From positions 1 through 64,000 of the forward strand of contig NZ_CALUWS010000002.1 of NCBI RefSeq assembly GCF_944324525.1: a stretch of DNA of 64,000 nucleotides. Direction: 5' to 3'. The DNA is from an uncultured Desulfovibrio sp. GTDB lineage: Bacteria; Desulfobacterota; Desulfovibrionia; Desulfovibrionales; Desulfovibrionaceae. A program made the translations under genes and the position numbers. This document shows, piece after piece, positions 34,908 through 43,758 of this stretch (position 1 is the first letter of the stretch; the number at the start of each line of letters is the position of its first letter). Below the pieces are notes generated by a model. It was not told the origin of the DNA. It was given only the letters and a program-made list of their open reading frames with translations, and did no database searches.

Positions 34908-36383
34908 ATGAGCCAGACCGAAAACGCCCCTGCCGCCTCGACCGCTACGCCCGCCGCCAGCCTGCTTGACGAGATCGTCGAGGCGACGCGCCTGAAGCCC
35001 GGCGACGACGGCTTTGCCGCCACTCGGGACGGGCTGCAAGCCTTTCTCAAGGAACTTGTGGCGCAACCCGCCGGAGAGACCAAGGTCTCCCCCGCGCTGG
35101 TCGACAGCCTGCTGGCCAGCCTGGACCAGCGCCTGAGCGCGCAGGTCAACGCCATCATGCACAACGAACAGTTCCAGAAGCTGGAACGGGCATGGCGCGG
35201 CCTCAAGTATCTGGTGGACAACACGGATTTCCGCCAGAACATCAAGATAGAATTCATCAGCGTCAGCAAGGATGATCTGCTGACGGACTTCCAGGATGCG
35301 CCGGAAATCATGAGCTCCGGCCTCTACAAACATATCTATACGGCGGAATACGGCCAGTTCGGCGGCCAGCCCGTAGGGGCCGTCATCGGCAATTACGAAT
35401 TCGGCCCCGGGCCGCAGGACATGGAACTGCTCCAGCATCTTGCCTCGGTCGCCGCCATGTCGCATGCGCCCTTTGTGGGAGCGGCGGGGCAGGAATTCTT
35501 CGGCATCGACTCCTGGGACGAGCTGCCCAACCTCAAGGATCTCAAATCCATCTTTGAAATGCCCCAGTACACCAAGTGGCGCTCCTTCCGGGAATCCGAA
35601 AATGCCCGCTATATCGGGCTCACCCTGCCTCGCTTCCTGCTGCGGGTACCCTACGGCTCCAATACGGTCCCGGCCAAGAGCTTCGTCTTCGAGGAAGAGG
35701 CCTCAAGCAACGAAGATTTCTGCTGGGGCAACACGGCCTTCGCCTTTGCCGGCCGCCTGAGCGACAGCTTCGCGCAATACCGCTGGTGCGCCAACATCAT
35801 CGGCCCGCAGGGCGGCGGCGCGGTGGAAAACCTGCCCGTCTACACCTTCGAGTCCATGGGACAGGTGCAGACCAAGATCCCCACCGAGGTGCTCATTTCC
35901 GAACGCCGGGAATTCGAGCTGGCGGAGGAAGGCTTCATTGCCCTGAGCATGCGCAAGGGAGCGGACAACGCCGCGTTCTTCTCCGCCAATTCCTGCCAGA
36001 AGAGCAAGGTCTTCGCCAATACGGCCGAGGGCAAGGCGGCCGAGCTCAATTACCGGCTGTCCACCCAGCTGCCGTATATGATGATCATGAATCGTCTGGC
36101 CCACTACATCAAGGTCATACAGCGTGAGAACATCGGCACCTGGAAGGAGCGCAACGACCTTGAACGGGAGCTGAACACCTGGATCAGCCAATATGTGACG
36201 GAGATGGACGACCCCGATCCCGTCACCCGCAGCAAGCGCCCGCTCCGCATGGCGCAGATCACGGTCAACGACGTGGAGGGCGAACCCGGCTGGTACACCG
36301 TGGGGATCATGGCCCGCCCGCACTTCAAGTACATGGGCGCGAGCTTCACCCTCTCGCTGGTGGGCAAGCTGGATAAAAACTAG
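34908..36383 (+). CDS. tssC: T6SS sheath large subunit TssC
   Basis: The 491-aa TssC (VipB) is the main sheath subunit. Characteristic segments are ERAWRGLKYLVDNTDFRQN, DEFYLD-equivalent ISVSKDDLLTDFQDAPE, PFVGAAGQEFFGIDSWDELPNL, FCWGNTAFAFAGRL and a C-terminal KPYHFTL-like PHFKYMGASFTLSLVGKL. It is paired with tssB at 8 nt. Its TAG stop (36381-36383) is the first triplet of repeat A copy 4. Confidence 0.97.
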   Translation: MSQTENAPAASTATPAASLLDEIVEATRLKPGDDGFAATRDGLQAFLKELVAQPAGETKVSPALVDSLLASLDQRLSAQVNAIMHNEQFQKLERAWRGLKYLVDNTDFRQNIKIEFISVSKDDLLTDFQDAPEIMSSGLYKHIYTAEYGQFGGQPVGAVIGNYEFGPGPQDMELLQHLASVAAMSHAPFVGAAGQEFFGIDSWDELPNLKDLKSIFEMPQYTKWRSFRESENARYIGLTLPRFLLRVPYGSNTVPAKSFVFEEEASSNEDFCWGNTAFAFAGRLSDSFAQYRWCANIIGPQGGGAVENLPVYTFESMGQVQTKIPTEVLISERREFELAEEGFIALSMRKGADNAAFFSANSCQKSKVFANTAEGKAAELNYRLSTQLPYMMIMNRLAHYIKVIQRENIGTWKERNDLERELNTWISQYVTEMDDPDPVTRSKRPLRMAQITVNDVEGEPGWYTVGIMARPHFKYMGASFTLSLVGKLDKN

Positions 36384-36512
36384 AGCGCTTCGCCCTTGAA
36401 AAAAGGCAAAGCGCGAGGCGGCGGCACAGACCGCCCGGCCCGGCGTGAGCGGGAAGACCACGTTTTTTCCGCGAAACGACAGGCCCGCAAAGCGTTTCAA
36501 ACTGAAATGCTT
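36381..36512 (+). repeat. repeat A, copy 4
   Basis: It starts TAGAGCGCTTCGCCCTTGAAAAAAGGC and ends AACTGAAATGCTT. Hairpin 1 arms are GCGCTTCGCC and GGCAAAGCGC, changed from copy 1 with pairing retained. The third hairpin is shortened (GCAAAGCGTTTCAAAC). The repeat lies between tssC and hcp, and its TAG is the tssC stop. Confidence 0.88.
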
Positions 36513-36619
36513 CAGAATGGATACCCGCGCATGCGGCGACGCTCAGGCCCGCCTGACGAACGCATGCGGCAACATGCACCGAGGCGCTTCTCGCGCTTCC
36601 AAACAACGAGGTAAGGCAT

Positions 36620-37099
36620 ATGGCACTGACGGCATACATGAAGGTGGAAGGCAAGTCTCAGGGCGAGATCAAGGGCGACTGCCAGCAGGGCGGCGACAAG
36701 AAGGACAAGATCCTGGTCTATGCTGTCGAGCATCTGGTGGAGATCCCCAAGGATACGCATACCGGCCTGCCGACGGGCCAGCGCATCCATCATCCGCTGA
36801 CCATCACCAAGCATCTGGATCAGGCAAGCCCCAAACTGTACAAGGCCTGCTGCACGGGCGAGCAGTGCACGGTCACCATCGACCATTACCGCATCGCCGC
36901 CGACGGTACGGAAGAGAAGTACTTTACCATCAAGATGGAAGAAGCCATCGTGGTGAGCATGAAGAAGGAAACTCCCCTGACCTTCCTGGCGGAAAACAAG
37001 CCCTATCACGACATGGAGAGCGTCTCCTTCACCTATTCCAAGATCACCTGGACCTACAACGACGGCAACATCGAATACGTGGACGACTGGAAGAAATAG
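36620..37099 (+). CDS. hcp: T6SS tube protein Hcp (TssD)
   Basis: The 159-aa Hcp hexamers stack into the inner tube. Family marks are the start ALTAYMKVEGKSQGEIKG, the segment RIHHPLTITKHLDQASPKLYKA and the C-terminus FTYSKITWTYNDG. It is the last T6SS gene, flanked on both sides by repeat A copies. These may separate the abundant hcp transcript from the operon or stabilise its ends. The TAG stop (37097-37099) starts repeat A copy 5. Confidence 0.97.
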   Translation: MALTAYMKVEGKSQGEIKGDCQQGGDKKDKILVYAVEHLVEIPKDTHTGLPTGQRIHHPLTITKHLDQASPKLYKACCTGEQCTVTIDHYRIAADGTEEKYFTIKMEEAIVVSMKKETPLTFLAENKPYHDMESVSFTYSKITWTYNDGNIEYVDDWKK

Positions 37100-37239
37100 A
37101 GCGTTTTAGCTTTGAAAAAGTAAAACGCGAGGCGGCGTCACACCGCCGCCCGGCCCGGCGTGAGCGGGAAAACCGCGTTTTTTCCGCGAAACGACAGGCC
37201 GTATTGAAATGCGAAGCGTTTCAAACTGAAAATGCTCTA
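37097..37239 (+). repeat. repeat A, copy 5 (intact, TA at both ends)
   Basis: It starts TAGAGCGTTTTAGCTTTG and ends CTGAAAATGCTCTA, so TA is present at both edges. All three hairpins are present (GCGTTTTA/TAAAACGC; GCGGGAAAA.../TTTTCCGC; GAAATGCGAAGCGTTTC). This is a good reference copy of 143 bp. The first TAG is the hcp stop codon. Confidence 0.9.
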
Positions 37240-37306
37240 GCCTGACGGGCGCAGGCCGGCACAACCGCCCCTGACGCTCCCAACGTCCCCAGACGCGCCA
37301 AACCTT

Positions 37307-37340
37307 GCGGCCCGGCGATGCCCAGCGCTCGCCGGGCCGC
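37307..37340 (+). terminator. stable hairpin downstream of the T6SS cluster
   Basis: A perfect 12-bp GC stem (GCGGCCCGGCGA/TCGCCGGGCCGC) with a 10-nt loop follows hcp and repeat A copy 5. There is no T-run, so it may be a Rho-assisted end or a stabilising 3' structure. The rest of 37241-37488 shows nothing coding. Confidence 0.5.
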
Positions 37341-37488
37341 ATCGCGTACGCCGCCGTCCCTTGCCTGAAACGCGCCAGGCCTCCCGCACGACCACCTTTT
37401 TTACCGCCACGGGCCACCTTTTCCCGCCCAAAGGCCCCGCTTCCCGTCCTGCCGTCCTTCGGCGGCAGTTTCGCCCGCCTCTTTTACC

Positions 37489-37515
37489 TAAAGATTATTT
37501 TCCGAAAGCCGATAA
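37489..37515 (+). promoter_or_regulatory. consensus sigma-28 (FliA) promoter of the chemoreceptor gene
   Basis: TAAAGATT (37489-37496), exactly 11 nt, then GCCGATAA (37508-37515). The sigma-28 consensus is TAAAGTTT-N11-GCCGATAA, so only one base in the -35 differs. It lies 84 nt before the chemoreceptor ATG and puts that gene in the late flagellar regulon. Confidence 0.9.
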
Positions 37516-37599
37516 CGCCCCTGCATCAGCCCTGCCGAAAAGCTGATCCTGCCATAAAATTCAGCGAAAAACCCATATATCTTTAGGGAATGGAGCAGC

Positions 37600-39690
37600 A
37601 TGACCATCAAACTTCGTATCACGCTTGGTTTTCTGTGCAGTATCGCCATCGTTGCCGCCTGCCTCATCGGCTATGCCGGCTGGCAGATGCGCGCGGATGC
37701 GCGCGGCTATTTCATCACCGCATCCGGCCAGCAGCTGCGCCTCATGGATGAGAACATCATGAGCTTCGTCAATGCGGCGCGCCACAATGCCCAGATGGTG
37801 GCCGAACTGCCGGGCCTGGCCGAAGCGCAGGACATCTTCCCGCGCTTTGTGGACAATCCCCGGGAAAGCCGCTACCGCCAGAGCGAGCTTTCCCCCGAAG
37901 CGAAGGCCCTTACCGAAACGCTGCTGCGCGTGGGTCGCGCCAACCCCGATTATCTTGAGATCTATGTGGGCTACGCCGACGGCAGCTACGCCAGCAGCTG
38001 CGACGACATGAAGATCCCCGCCCACCATGATCTCAGCACCAAGGAATGGTATCGCCGCCGCGCGGCGTCGCCGGAAACCTCCGGCCTTGCCCCGGCGTAT
38101 TTTTCCGTCACCGGCGAAATGGTGGTCGCCGTCACCCACAAGCTGCTGGATGCGCAAGGCCGCCTCACCGGCGTGGTCGGCATCGACATCGCCCTTGCGG
38201 AGCTCTCGCGCCGGGTGGCGGAAATGAACTTCGGCAAGACGGGATTTTTCCTCATCATCGAGGACTCCGGCCGCATCATCTGCAATCCTCTGGAAGAAGA
38301 GCTGGTCGGCAAGGTCATCGGCAAGGACATCAGCACGCCGGCCCTTGAGGCCATCATGCGGACCCCAAGCGGCGTCGTGGATCTGGAAGCCGGGGGTCAA
38401 TCCTACATGGCCAACATCCTCACCACCAAGTCCGGCTGGAAGGCCGTCGCCCTGCAATCGGTGCAGGAGATCAACGAACGCAGCAATACGGCCATGCGGC
38501 ATGTGGCCATCATCGCCGCCGTCATCGCCCTTTTCGTGCTGGGGGCGGCCCTGCTCATCGTCCGTTCCATCGTGCGCCCGCTCAATGCGCTGGTGCGCAC
38601 TGCCGGGGAAGTGGCCGGAGGGAATCTGGAAGCCCGCGCGGAAGGCTGCCACTTTTTCGGCGAACTCTCGCATCTGCATGACAGCATCGACAGCATGATC
38701 CGCTCCCTGAGCAGCTTTATCGGCGAAGCCAAGCAGAAGACGGAGGAGGCCCAGCGCCATACCGCTCTGGCTGAAGAAGCTACCCGGAAGGCGGAAGAAG
38801 CGCGCATCAAGGCCGAGAATGCCCGACGGGAAGGCATGACCGAGGCCGCCCAGCATCTGGAAGCCTCCACCAGCGTCATCAATACGGCGGCAAATGAGCT
38901 TTCGCAGCAGGTGGCCCAGTCCGCGTCCGGCGCTCACCATCAGGCGGATCGGGCCTCGGAAACGGCCACGGCCATGAACGAGATGAACGCCACGGTGCTG
39001 GAAGTGGCCCGCAATGCGGGCAGTGCCGCCGAGGCGTCGGAAAACATGCGCCACAAGGCGGAAGAAGGCGCTCACATCGTCAGTGATGTCGTCCGCAGCA
39101 TCGCGTCGCTGCGCGACATGTCCCTGACCCTCAAGGAGGACATGTCCACCCTCGGCCAGAATGCGGCGGCCATCACCCAGATCATGAGCGTCATCTCCGA
39201 TATCGCCGACCAGACCAATCTGCTGGCGCTCAATGCCGCCATCGAGGCCGCGCGCGCCGGGGAAGCCGGGCGCGGTTTCGCCGTGGTGGCGGACGAAGTG
39301 CGCAAGCTGGCGGAAAAGACCATGGCCTCCACCTCGGAAGTGGGCAACGCCATCAACGCCATCCAGAAGAGTACGGACAAGTCCATCCGGCAGGTGGAGA
39401 TCTCGGTGGAAGGCGTCAATGCCGCCACGGAGCTTGCCGGACGCTCCGGCGACGCCCTGCAGGAGATCGTCCAGATGGCCGAGAGCGCCGCGGACCAGGT
39501 GCGGGCCATCGCCGCGGCCAGCGAACAGCAGTCCGCCACCAGCGAGGAGATCAACCGCTCCATCGCGGACATCAACCAGGTCGCCAGTCAGAACGCCGCG
39601 GCCATGGAGCAGGCCGCCCAGTCCGTCCAGGCGATGGCGGAGGAAGCCCGCAAGCTCAATGCGCTCATTGAAAAGATGAAGAACGCATAA
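37600..39690 (+). CDS. methyl-accepting chemotaxis protein with periplasmic Cache-type sensor
   Basis: The product is 696 aa. Membrane helix 1 is at about 8-28 and helix 2 at about 300-322. Between them is a roughly 270-residue periplasmic double-Cache-like sensor ([56 protein letters not shown]). HAMP follows, then a helical linker rich in Ala/Glu and the signalling domain with the conserved hairpin ([36 protein letters not shown]). There is no C-terminal pentapeptide tether. The ligand is unknown. A sigma-28 promoter lies upstream and an intrinsic terminator downstream. Confidence 0.95.
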   Translation: MTIKLRITLGFLCSIAIVAACLIGYAGWQMRADARGYFITASGQQLRLMDENIMSFVNAARHNAQMVAELPGLAEAQDIFPRFVDNPRESRYRQSELSPEAKALTETLLRVGRANPDYLEIYVGYADGSYASSCDDMKIPAHHDLSTKEWYRRRAASPETSGLAPAYFSVTGEMVVAVTHKLLDAQGRLTGVVGIDIALAELSRRVAEMNFGKTGFFLIIEDSGRIICNPLEEELVGKVIGKDISTPALEAIMRTPSGVVDLEAGGQSYMANILTTKSGWKAVALQSVQEINERSNTAMRHVAIIAAVIALFVLGAALLIVRSIVRPLNALVRTAGEVAGGNLEARAEGCHFFGELSHLHDSIDSMIRSLSSFIGEAKQKTEEAQRHTALAEEATRKAEEARIKAENARREGMTEAAQHLEASTSVINTAANELSQQVAQSASGAHHQADRASETATAMNEMNATVLEVARNAGSAAEASENMRHKAEEGAHIVSDVVRSIASLRDMSLTLKEDMSTLGQNAAAITQIMSVISDIADQTNLLALNAAIEAARAGEAGRGFAVVADEVRKLAEKTMASTSEVGNAINAIQKSTDKSIRQVEISVEGVNAATELAGRSGDALQEIVQMAESAADQVRAIAAASEQQSATSEEINRSIADINQVASQNAAAMEQAAQSVQAMAEEARKLNALIEKMKNA

Positions 39691-39735
39691 GATGTGAAGA
39701 CATGTGCCGCAACAGGAAGCGCGTTGCGGCAATCA

Positions 39736-39779
39736 GCCCGTATCCTGCAAGAACGTTTTCGGGATGCGGGCATTTTTTT
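39736..39779 (+). terminator. intrinsic terminator of the chemoreceptor gene
   Basis: The stem GCCCGTATCC/GGGATGCGGGC (one wobble or mismatch) has a 15-nt loop and is followed by ATTTTTTT. It lies 45 nt after the stop codon. Confidence 0.85.
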
Positions 39780-39829
39780 GCCCTGCGGCACGCCGGACAG
39801 CGGCGGTACCGCCACCCGCGCCCGCCCCT

Positions 39830-40055
39830 TAGGGCCTGTTGACACTATTCGCTGCTTGTTTGGGGGGAAGAGGAACCCCTCCGCCGGCGCGAGAGGGGTT
39901 CCCCTTCCCCCCAAGCCCCCCATCCCTTCCCCAGCGCGCTTTTACCGAGGGAAGCGTCGGGAAAACGAGGCCCGCCTCCAACGACTAGCGGAGCGCGTGC
40001 AGCCTATCTTGCTTATTTATTGAAATTATTTGTAAATTTATATCCACAGGCCCTA
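39830..40055 (+). repeat. repeat B, copy 4 (intact reference copy)
   Basis: This 226-bp copy is bounded by TA on both sides. The left end TAGGGCCTGTTGACAC and the right end ATCCACAGGCCCTA form an inverted pair (GGGCCTGTTGA versus GGGCCTGTGGA, 10 of 11). The centre holds a large palindrome around GGAACCCCTC...GAGGGGTTCC flanked by GGGGGGAAG and CTTCCCCCC-type arms. The right third is AT-rich (TTATTTATTGAAATTATTTG). Its right TA (40054-40055) is also the left TA of repeat A copy 6. No coding potential is seen. Confidence 0.85.
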
Positions 40056-40198
40056 AAGCAATTTCTGTTTGAAACGCTGTGCGTTTCCAACCCTATGTCT
40101 TCGTATCGCGGAAAAACGCGGTTTTCCCGCCAGGTTCGGGCCGAACGGCACTGCGTTGCCGCCTCGTGATGTCCCCTTTCCACAGGCAAAACGTTCTA
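40054..40198 (-). repeat. repeat A, copy 6 (inverted, diverged)
   Basis: In reverse orientation relative to copy 1: TAAAGCAATTTCTGTTTGAAACGC, then GCGGAAAAACGCGGTTTTCCCGC, then TTGCCGCCTCG, ending GGCAAAACGTTCTA. TA is present at both ends. It directly abuts repeat B copy 4, sharing the TA at 40054-40055. Confidence 0.75.
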
Positions 40199-40313
40199 CC
40201 GGTCTCTTGTCTCAGCCGTCGCTCTCCAGGCCGTAGGACACAGGGCACAAAAAAATCCGCGTGGCCCCAAGGCCCTGCGGACATCTGCGCATCACTGCGG
40301 GATATGTGCTGTC

Positions 40314-40403
40314 TGGCGGAGGGGGAGGGATTTGAACCCCCGGAAGGCGCGAACCTTCAACGGTTTTCAAGACCGCCGCATTAAACCGCTCTGCCACCCC
40401 TCC
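40314..40403 (-). tRNA. tRNA-Ser (anticodon UGA)
   Basis: This is a class II tRNA of 90 nt with encoded CCA, on the minus strand. The acceptor GGAGGGG pairs with CCCCTCC, the anticodon stem-loop CGGTCTTGAAAACCG gives UGA, a long variable arm (TTGAAGGTTCGCGCCTTC) is present, and the T-arm contains GGGGGTTCAAATCCC. Confidence 0.96.
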
Positions 40404-40467
40404 AAAAAGGACAAAAAAGGCGTCTGCCGGTCAGACGGACGCCGTTTCTGCCCGCGTGCGAGTACTT

Positions 40468-40743
40468 TTACTTGATGGCGTCCTTCAGCCCCTTGCCGGG
40501 CGTGAACTTGGCCACCTTGCCGGCAGGGATGGTGATCTCGTCACCGGAACGCGGATTGCGACCCTTGCGGGCGGCGCGTTCCACCACCTTGAAGCTGCCG
40601 AAACCGGTGAAGGTCACGGATTCGCCGGCAGCCAGAGCTTCACGCAGCGAGGCAATGACCGCATCCAGAGCTTCTTCGGCCTTGGCCTTGGTGGGCAGCC
40701 CAGCCTTGGCATACACTTTTTCAACAAGCTCAGCTTTCGTCAT
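40468..40743 (-). CDS. hup: DNA-binding protein HU
   Basis: The 91-aa nucleoid protein bends DNA as a dimer. It has the HU start MTKAELVEKVYAKAG, the FTGFGSFKVVERAARKGRNP signature with the RNP arm tip, and a C-terminal FTPGKGLKDAIK. The ATG at 40743 is chosen by homology. An SD (GGAG) lies just upstream on the minus strand and a strong promoter at 40803-40831. HU-alpha or beta cannot be told apart here. Confidence 0.97.
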   Translation of the reverse strand: MTKAELVEKVYAKAGLPTKAKAEEALDAVIASLREALAAGESVTFTGFGSFKVVERAARKGRNPRSGDEITIPAGKVAKFTPGKGLKDAIK

Positions 40744-40802
40744 GATACACACTCTCCAACGAGGAATTAGGGACAACGGCCCCTTGATGTCGAACTGTGT
40801 TG

Positions 40803-40831
40803 TTGTAAGTAAGCCCTCCCCTGCCTGTCAA
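40803..40831 (-). promoter_or_regulatory. sigma-70 promoter of hup
   Basis: On the minus strand TTGACA (complement of 40826-40831), a 17-nt spacer, then TTACAA (complement of 40803-40808), about 60 nt upstream of the hup ATG. The -35 is full consensus and the -10 matches at four of six. Confidence 0.8.
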
Positions 40832-41253
40832 CCCAAAAACGCCGCATCATTCGGCACTTGCCGCAGAAAAGGGAGGCGTAACAGCGGCGATTTTTTTGCA
40901 TGGGATATAAAAATGCGGGGCAGCGGCTTTTGCCCGCCTGCCGCCGCCGGTTCTTCCCGCACCGGCCCACGCGCTCCCGCGCAAGCCGCCGCCCGCTGAC
41001 GTTCCATGCCTGGGGCATGTTTTTATCAAAAAATGCGCCACGTTCGTGCCTCCCGGCACGGCTCCGCCCGCCGGACGGGCGGCACGGACAGAAGCGCTCC
41101 GGAACGGCCTGAAGGCGTAGCCTGACAGGCCTCAATGGCGGGATCTTTCGCCGGATGGCAGGGAAAGGAACCGAGACGGCGAACCGCAGGCCTTATCCGG
41201 CAGCGTCTCCTGCGGAAAGGCGGTCTGATGGCAAACAGGCCGGTGCGTCGTCT
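40832..41253 (+). other. gap without a recognisable gene
   Basis: This is the 422 bases between the hup promoter and the end of murI. No frame here shows convincing coding sequence or a good start. A short inverted pair around GGCCTG...CAGGCC (about 41105-41131) could form a hairpin downstream of murI, but it has no T-run. No repeat A or B sequence is seen. Confidence 0.5.
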
Positions 41254-42117
41254 CTACAGATTGACGAGCTCCACCTCCGCATGATGCAGCGGCTGCCCCA
41301 GAAAGATGCTGGCCGTACGCACGAAGCGGTTGCAGTTGTCCGTGGTCATGAAGCGCCGTTCCCCCACGACGCCGGGCTCCGCCTGTCGGGCCAGTCCCAG
41401 CCGGCGCAGCTCGCTATCGACCGCCTCGGCCGTGGTGGCCGCCGAATCCACGATGTGCACCGTCTCGCCGACCACCTGCTGCAGCACGTCGGCAAACAGC
41501 GGGAAATGCGTGCAGCCCAGCACGAGCGTATCCGGCCTGGGCGCGGTCACCAGCGGCTGGAAAAGATCGTCCAGATAGCGGTGTGCCGTGCCTTCGGCCA
41601 CCGGGCCGGTCAGCCAGCCCTCCTCGGCCAGGGAGACGAAGAGCGTGCACGGCCGCCCCAGCACCGACGCATCAGGCAGCAGGCGGGTGATGGCCTTCTG
41701 GTACGCGCCGTCGGCGATGGTGGCTTCCGTCCCGATGACGGCGATGTGGCGGTTACGCGTCGCGGCCACGGCGGCCCGCGCTCCCGGCTCGACCACGCCC
41801 AGCACCGGCAGCGGGGCGAAATGTTCGCGCAGCGTCGTCAGGGCGGCGCTGGTGGCGGTATTGCAGGCGACGACAAGCATCTTGACGCCGCAGTCCACGA
41901 GCTTCTGCGCGGCCTTGAGCGTGTAACGGATGATGGTCTCCCGGCTCTTGGTGCCGTAAGGCAGGCGGGCCGTATCGCCAAGATAGAGCAGGTTCTCCTG
42001 CGGCAGGCGCGTGCTGATGGCCCGCAGGACGGTCAGGCCGCCGATGCCGGAATCAAAAAGCCCGATGGGCAGGGAAGTTGTTGAAGGGGCCGTTGCCGCG
42101 GTAAGATGCGATGCCAT
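41254..42117 (-). CDS. murI: glutamate racemase
   Basis: The enzyme makes D-glutamate for peptidoglycan. The product is 287 aa. Both catalytic cysteine regions are present: LVVACNTATSAAL and LVLGCTHFPLF. The start region IGLFDSGIGGLTVLRAI and LYLGDTARLPYGTKS are typical. ATG 42117 is chosen because AAGGACAG precedes it; the frame continues upstream into repeat A copy 7. The first 25 or so residues (Ala/Thr/Ser-rich) are a short extension. Confidence 0.96.
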   Translation of the reverse strand: MASHLTAATAPSTTSLPIGLFDSGIGGLTVLRAISTRLPQENLLYLGDTARLPYGTKSRETIIRYTLKAAQKLVDCGVKMLVVACNTATSAALTTLREHFAPLPVLGVVEPGARAAVAATRNRHIAVIGTEATIADGAYQKAITRLLPDASVLGRPCTLFVSLAEEGWLTGPVAEGTAHRYLDDLFQPLVTAPRPDTLVLGCTHFPLFADVLQQVVGETVHIVDSAATTAEAVDSELRRLGLARQAEPGVVGERRFMTTDNCNRFVRTASIFLGQPLHHAEVELVNL

Positions 42118-42127
42118 GTCCTGTCCT

Positions 42128-42271
42128 TGAGCATTTTCAGGCTGAAACGCCTTGCGTTTCAAATCGACGGCCTGCCGTTGCGCGGAAAAACGCGGTCTGT
42201 CCGCTCACGCCGGGCCGGACGGCGCTCTGCCGCCGCCTCGCGTTTCGCCCTTTTCAACGGCAAAACGCCCT
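42128..42271 (-). repeat. repeat A, copy 7 (inverted)
   Basis: In reverse orientation: TGAGCATTTTCAGGCTGAAACGCCTTGCGTTTC, then GCGGAAAAACGCGGTCTGTCCGC, then GCCGCCGCCTCGCG, ending CAACGGCAAAACGCCCTT. It lies directly upstream of murI (11 nt from its ATG) and downstream of the sugar transferase gene. TA is not preserved at either edge. Confidence 0.85.
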
Positions 42272-42396
42272 TGCGTCATGTGCGCGGCAGCCGGCTGCCG
42301 CATCAAAAGCCCTCAGCCTGCCCGACGTGGGGCCGCGGCGGAGGGCATGGGAGAAAAAGCGCCCGCCTCCCTTGCGGAGGCGGGCACTCGGCGGGG

Positions 42397-43746
42397 TCAG
42401 CGCGCTCCCTTGGGGAAGAGCACCACCCCCACGGTCTTGAAGATGATGTGGATGTCCAGCAGGATGGACATGTTCTTGACATAATAGAGATCGTATTCCA
42501 GCTTGCGGCGCGAATCCTCTTCCGAAGCGCCGTAGGGATAGCAGACCTGCGCCCAGCCCGTGAGGCCCGGCTTTACCGTATGCCGCAGGCTGTAATAGGG
42601 GATGTGCTCCTTGAGCTGCGTCACGAAGGCCATGCGTTCCGGACGCGGCCCGATGAAGCTCATGTCGCCCTTGAGGATGTTCCAGATCTGCGGCAGCTCG
42701 TCGATGCGCACCTTGCGGATGAACTTGCCTACACGGGTGACGCGGCTGTCGTTGGCGCTGGCCCAGACCGCGCCGTCCTTCTCCGCATCCGTCCGCATGG
42801 AGCGGAACTTGTAGACGGTGAACTCCCGCTCATGCAGCCCCACCCGGTCCTGCCGGTAGATGACCGGCCCGGGCGACTCCAGCCGGATGAGCAGGGCCGT
42901 CAGGGCCATCACCGGCGCGGCGGGCACCAGCAGCACCAGAGAGATCAGCACGTCGAAGGCCCGCTTGAGCCGCCGCAGGGAGCCGCGGGTATTCAGCGAG
43001 AAGCCCTCGGTCTGCAGCAGCCACTCGTCGTTGATCTGCGAGATGGGCAGACGCTGCACCACATGCTCGTAAAACGAGCGGATATCCACCACCATGCGGC
43101 CGCGCAGCTTGGCTTCCAGCAGATCGTGCGCGATGTCGTCGTCGATGGGGGCGTCCGGCAGCAGCAGGATGGTCGTTGCCCGGCGCTCGCGGGCGATGTT
43201 CAGCACCTCATACGGCGGCCCGAGGCAGGGGCCGGCGTCCGGGTCCATGTCCGGCTCGCCCACATAACCGATGATGCGCGCCGTGGGCAGGCCTTCGGAC
43301 AAAAGCTGCCGCACCTTGCCCGCGCGGTCCACCCCCACGAGCAGCACCCGCATCTGAAAGGTGAGCTTGTCCGTATTGCGGTAGTAGAACAGACGCCAGC
43401 CCAGACAGAGCAGCATGGACAGCAGGAAGAGCAGTCCGGTGCTCGGCCGGTCGAAGCGCCAGTGATCGAAGACGTAGGACGATGTCGCGGAAGAGATGAT
43501 GGCCAGCACCCCCGCCAGAAGCACCCGCACCACGCTGTCCCGGAAATCCTCGTTGCCCACGCTGTAGGCATCCAGGATATAGAAGAACAGCATGTAGAAG
43601 AAGATGGTGAACAGGGATGCGCCGGTATAGTCGTCAAAAACGCTCAGCTCCGGGTCGATGGCAAGCACGCCGACCACGCCCAGCGCCACGAGGATGCAGA
43701 GCAGGTCCATGCATTGCAGCAAGGCCATGCGGTAACGACTGACCAT
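42397..43746 (-). CDS. polyprenyl-phosphate sugar-1-phosphate transferase
   Basis: The product is 449 aa and starts polysaccharide repeat units by moving a sugar-1-phosphate from a UDP-sugar to undecaprenyl phosphate. Four N-terminal membrane helices (to about residue 110), a cytoplasmic nucleotide-binding-like domain (VLLVGVDRAGKVRQLL), another helix (VLISLVLLVPAAPVMALTALL), and the catalytic domain with VYKFRSMRTDA, KFIRKVRIDELPQIWNILKGDMSFIGPRPER and GLTGWAQV. It belongs to the WcaJ/EpsB-like group; the sugar is not determinable. It follows the glycosyltransferase gene by 12 nt in the same operon. Confidence 0.93.
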   Translation of the reverse strand: MVSRYRMALLQCMDLLCILVALGVVGVLAIDPELSVFDDYTGASLFTIFFYMLFFYILDAYSVGNEDFRDSVVRVLLAGVLAIISSATSSYVFDHWRFDRPSTGLLFLLSMLLCLGWRLFYYRNTDKLTFQMRVLLVGVDRAGKVRQLLSEGLPTARIIGYVGEPDMDPDAGPCLGPPYEVLNIARERRATTILLLPDAPIDDDIAHDLLEAKLRGRMVVDIRSFYEHVVQRLPISQINDEWLLQTEGFSLNTRGSLRRLKRAFDVLISLVLLVPAAPVMALTALLIRLESPGPVIYRQDRVGLHEREFTVYKFRSMRTDAEKDGAVWASANDSRVTRVGKFIRKVRIDELPQIWNILKGDMSFIGPRPERMAFVTQLKEHIPYYSLRHTVKPGLTGWAQVCYPYGASEEDSRRKLEYDLYYVKNMSILLDIHIIFKTVGVVLFPKGAR

Positions 43747-43758
43747 GATGACTCCTTG

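Noticed and set aside
8592..37240. T6SS cluster as an island integrated at tRNA-Leu
   Set aside because: The cluster starts near the tRNA, but no integrase and no second copy of the tRNA 3' end is visible at the far side, and base composition matches the surroundings.
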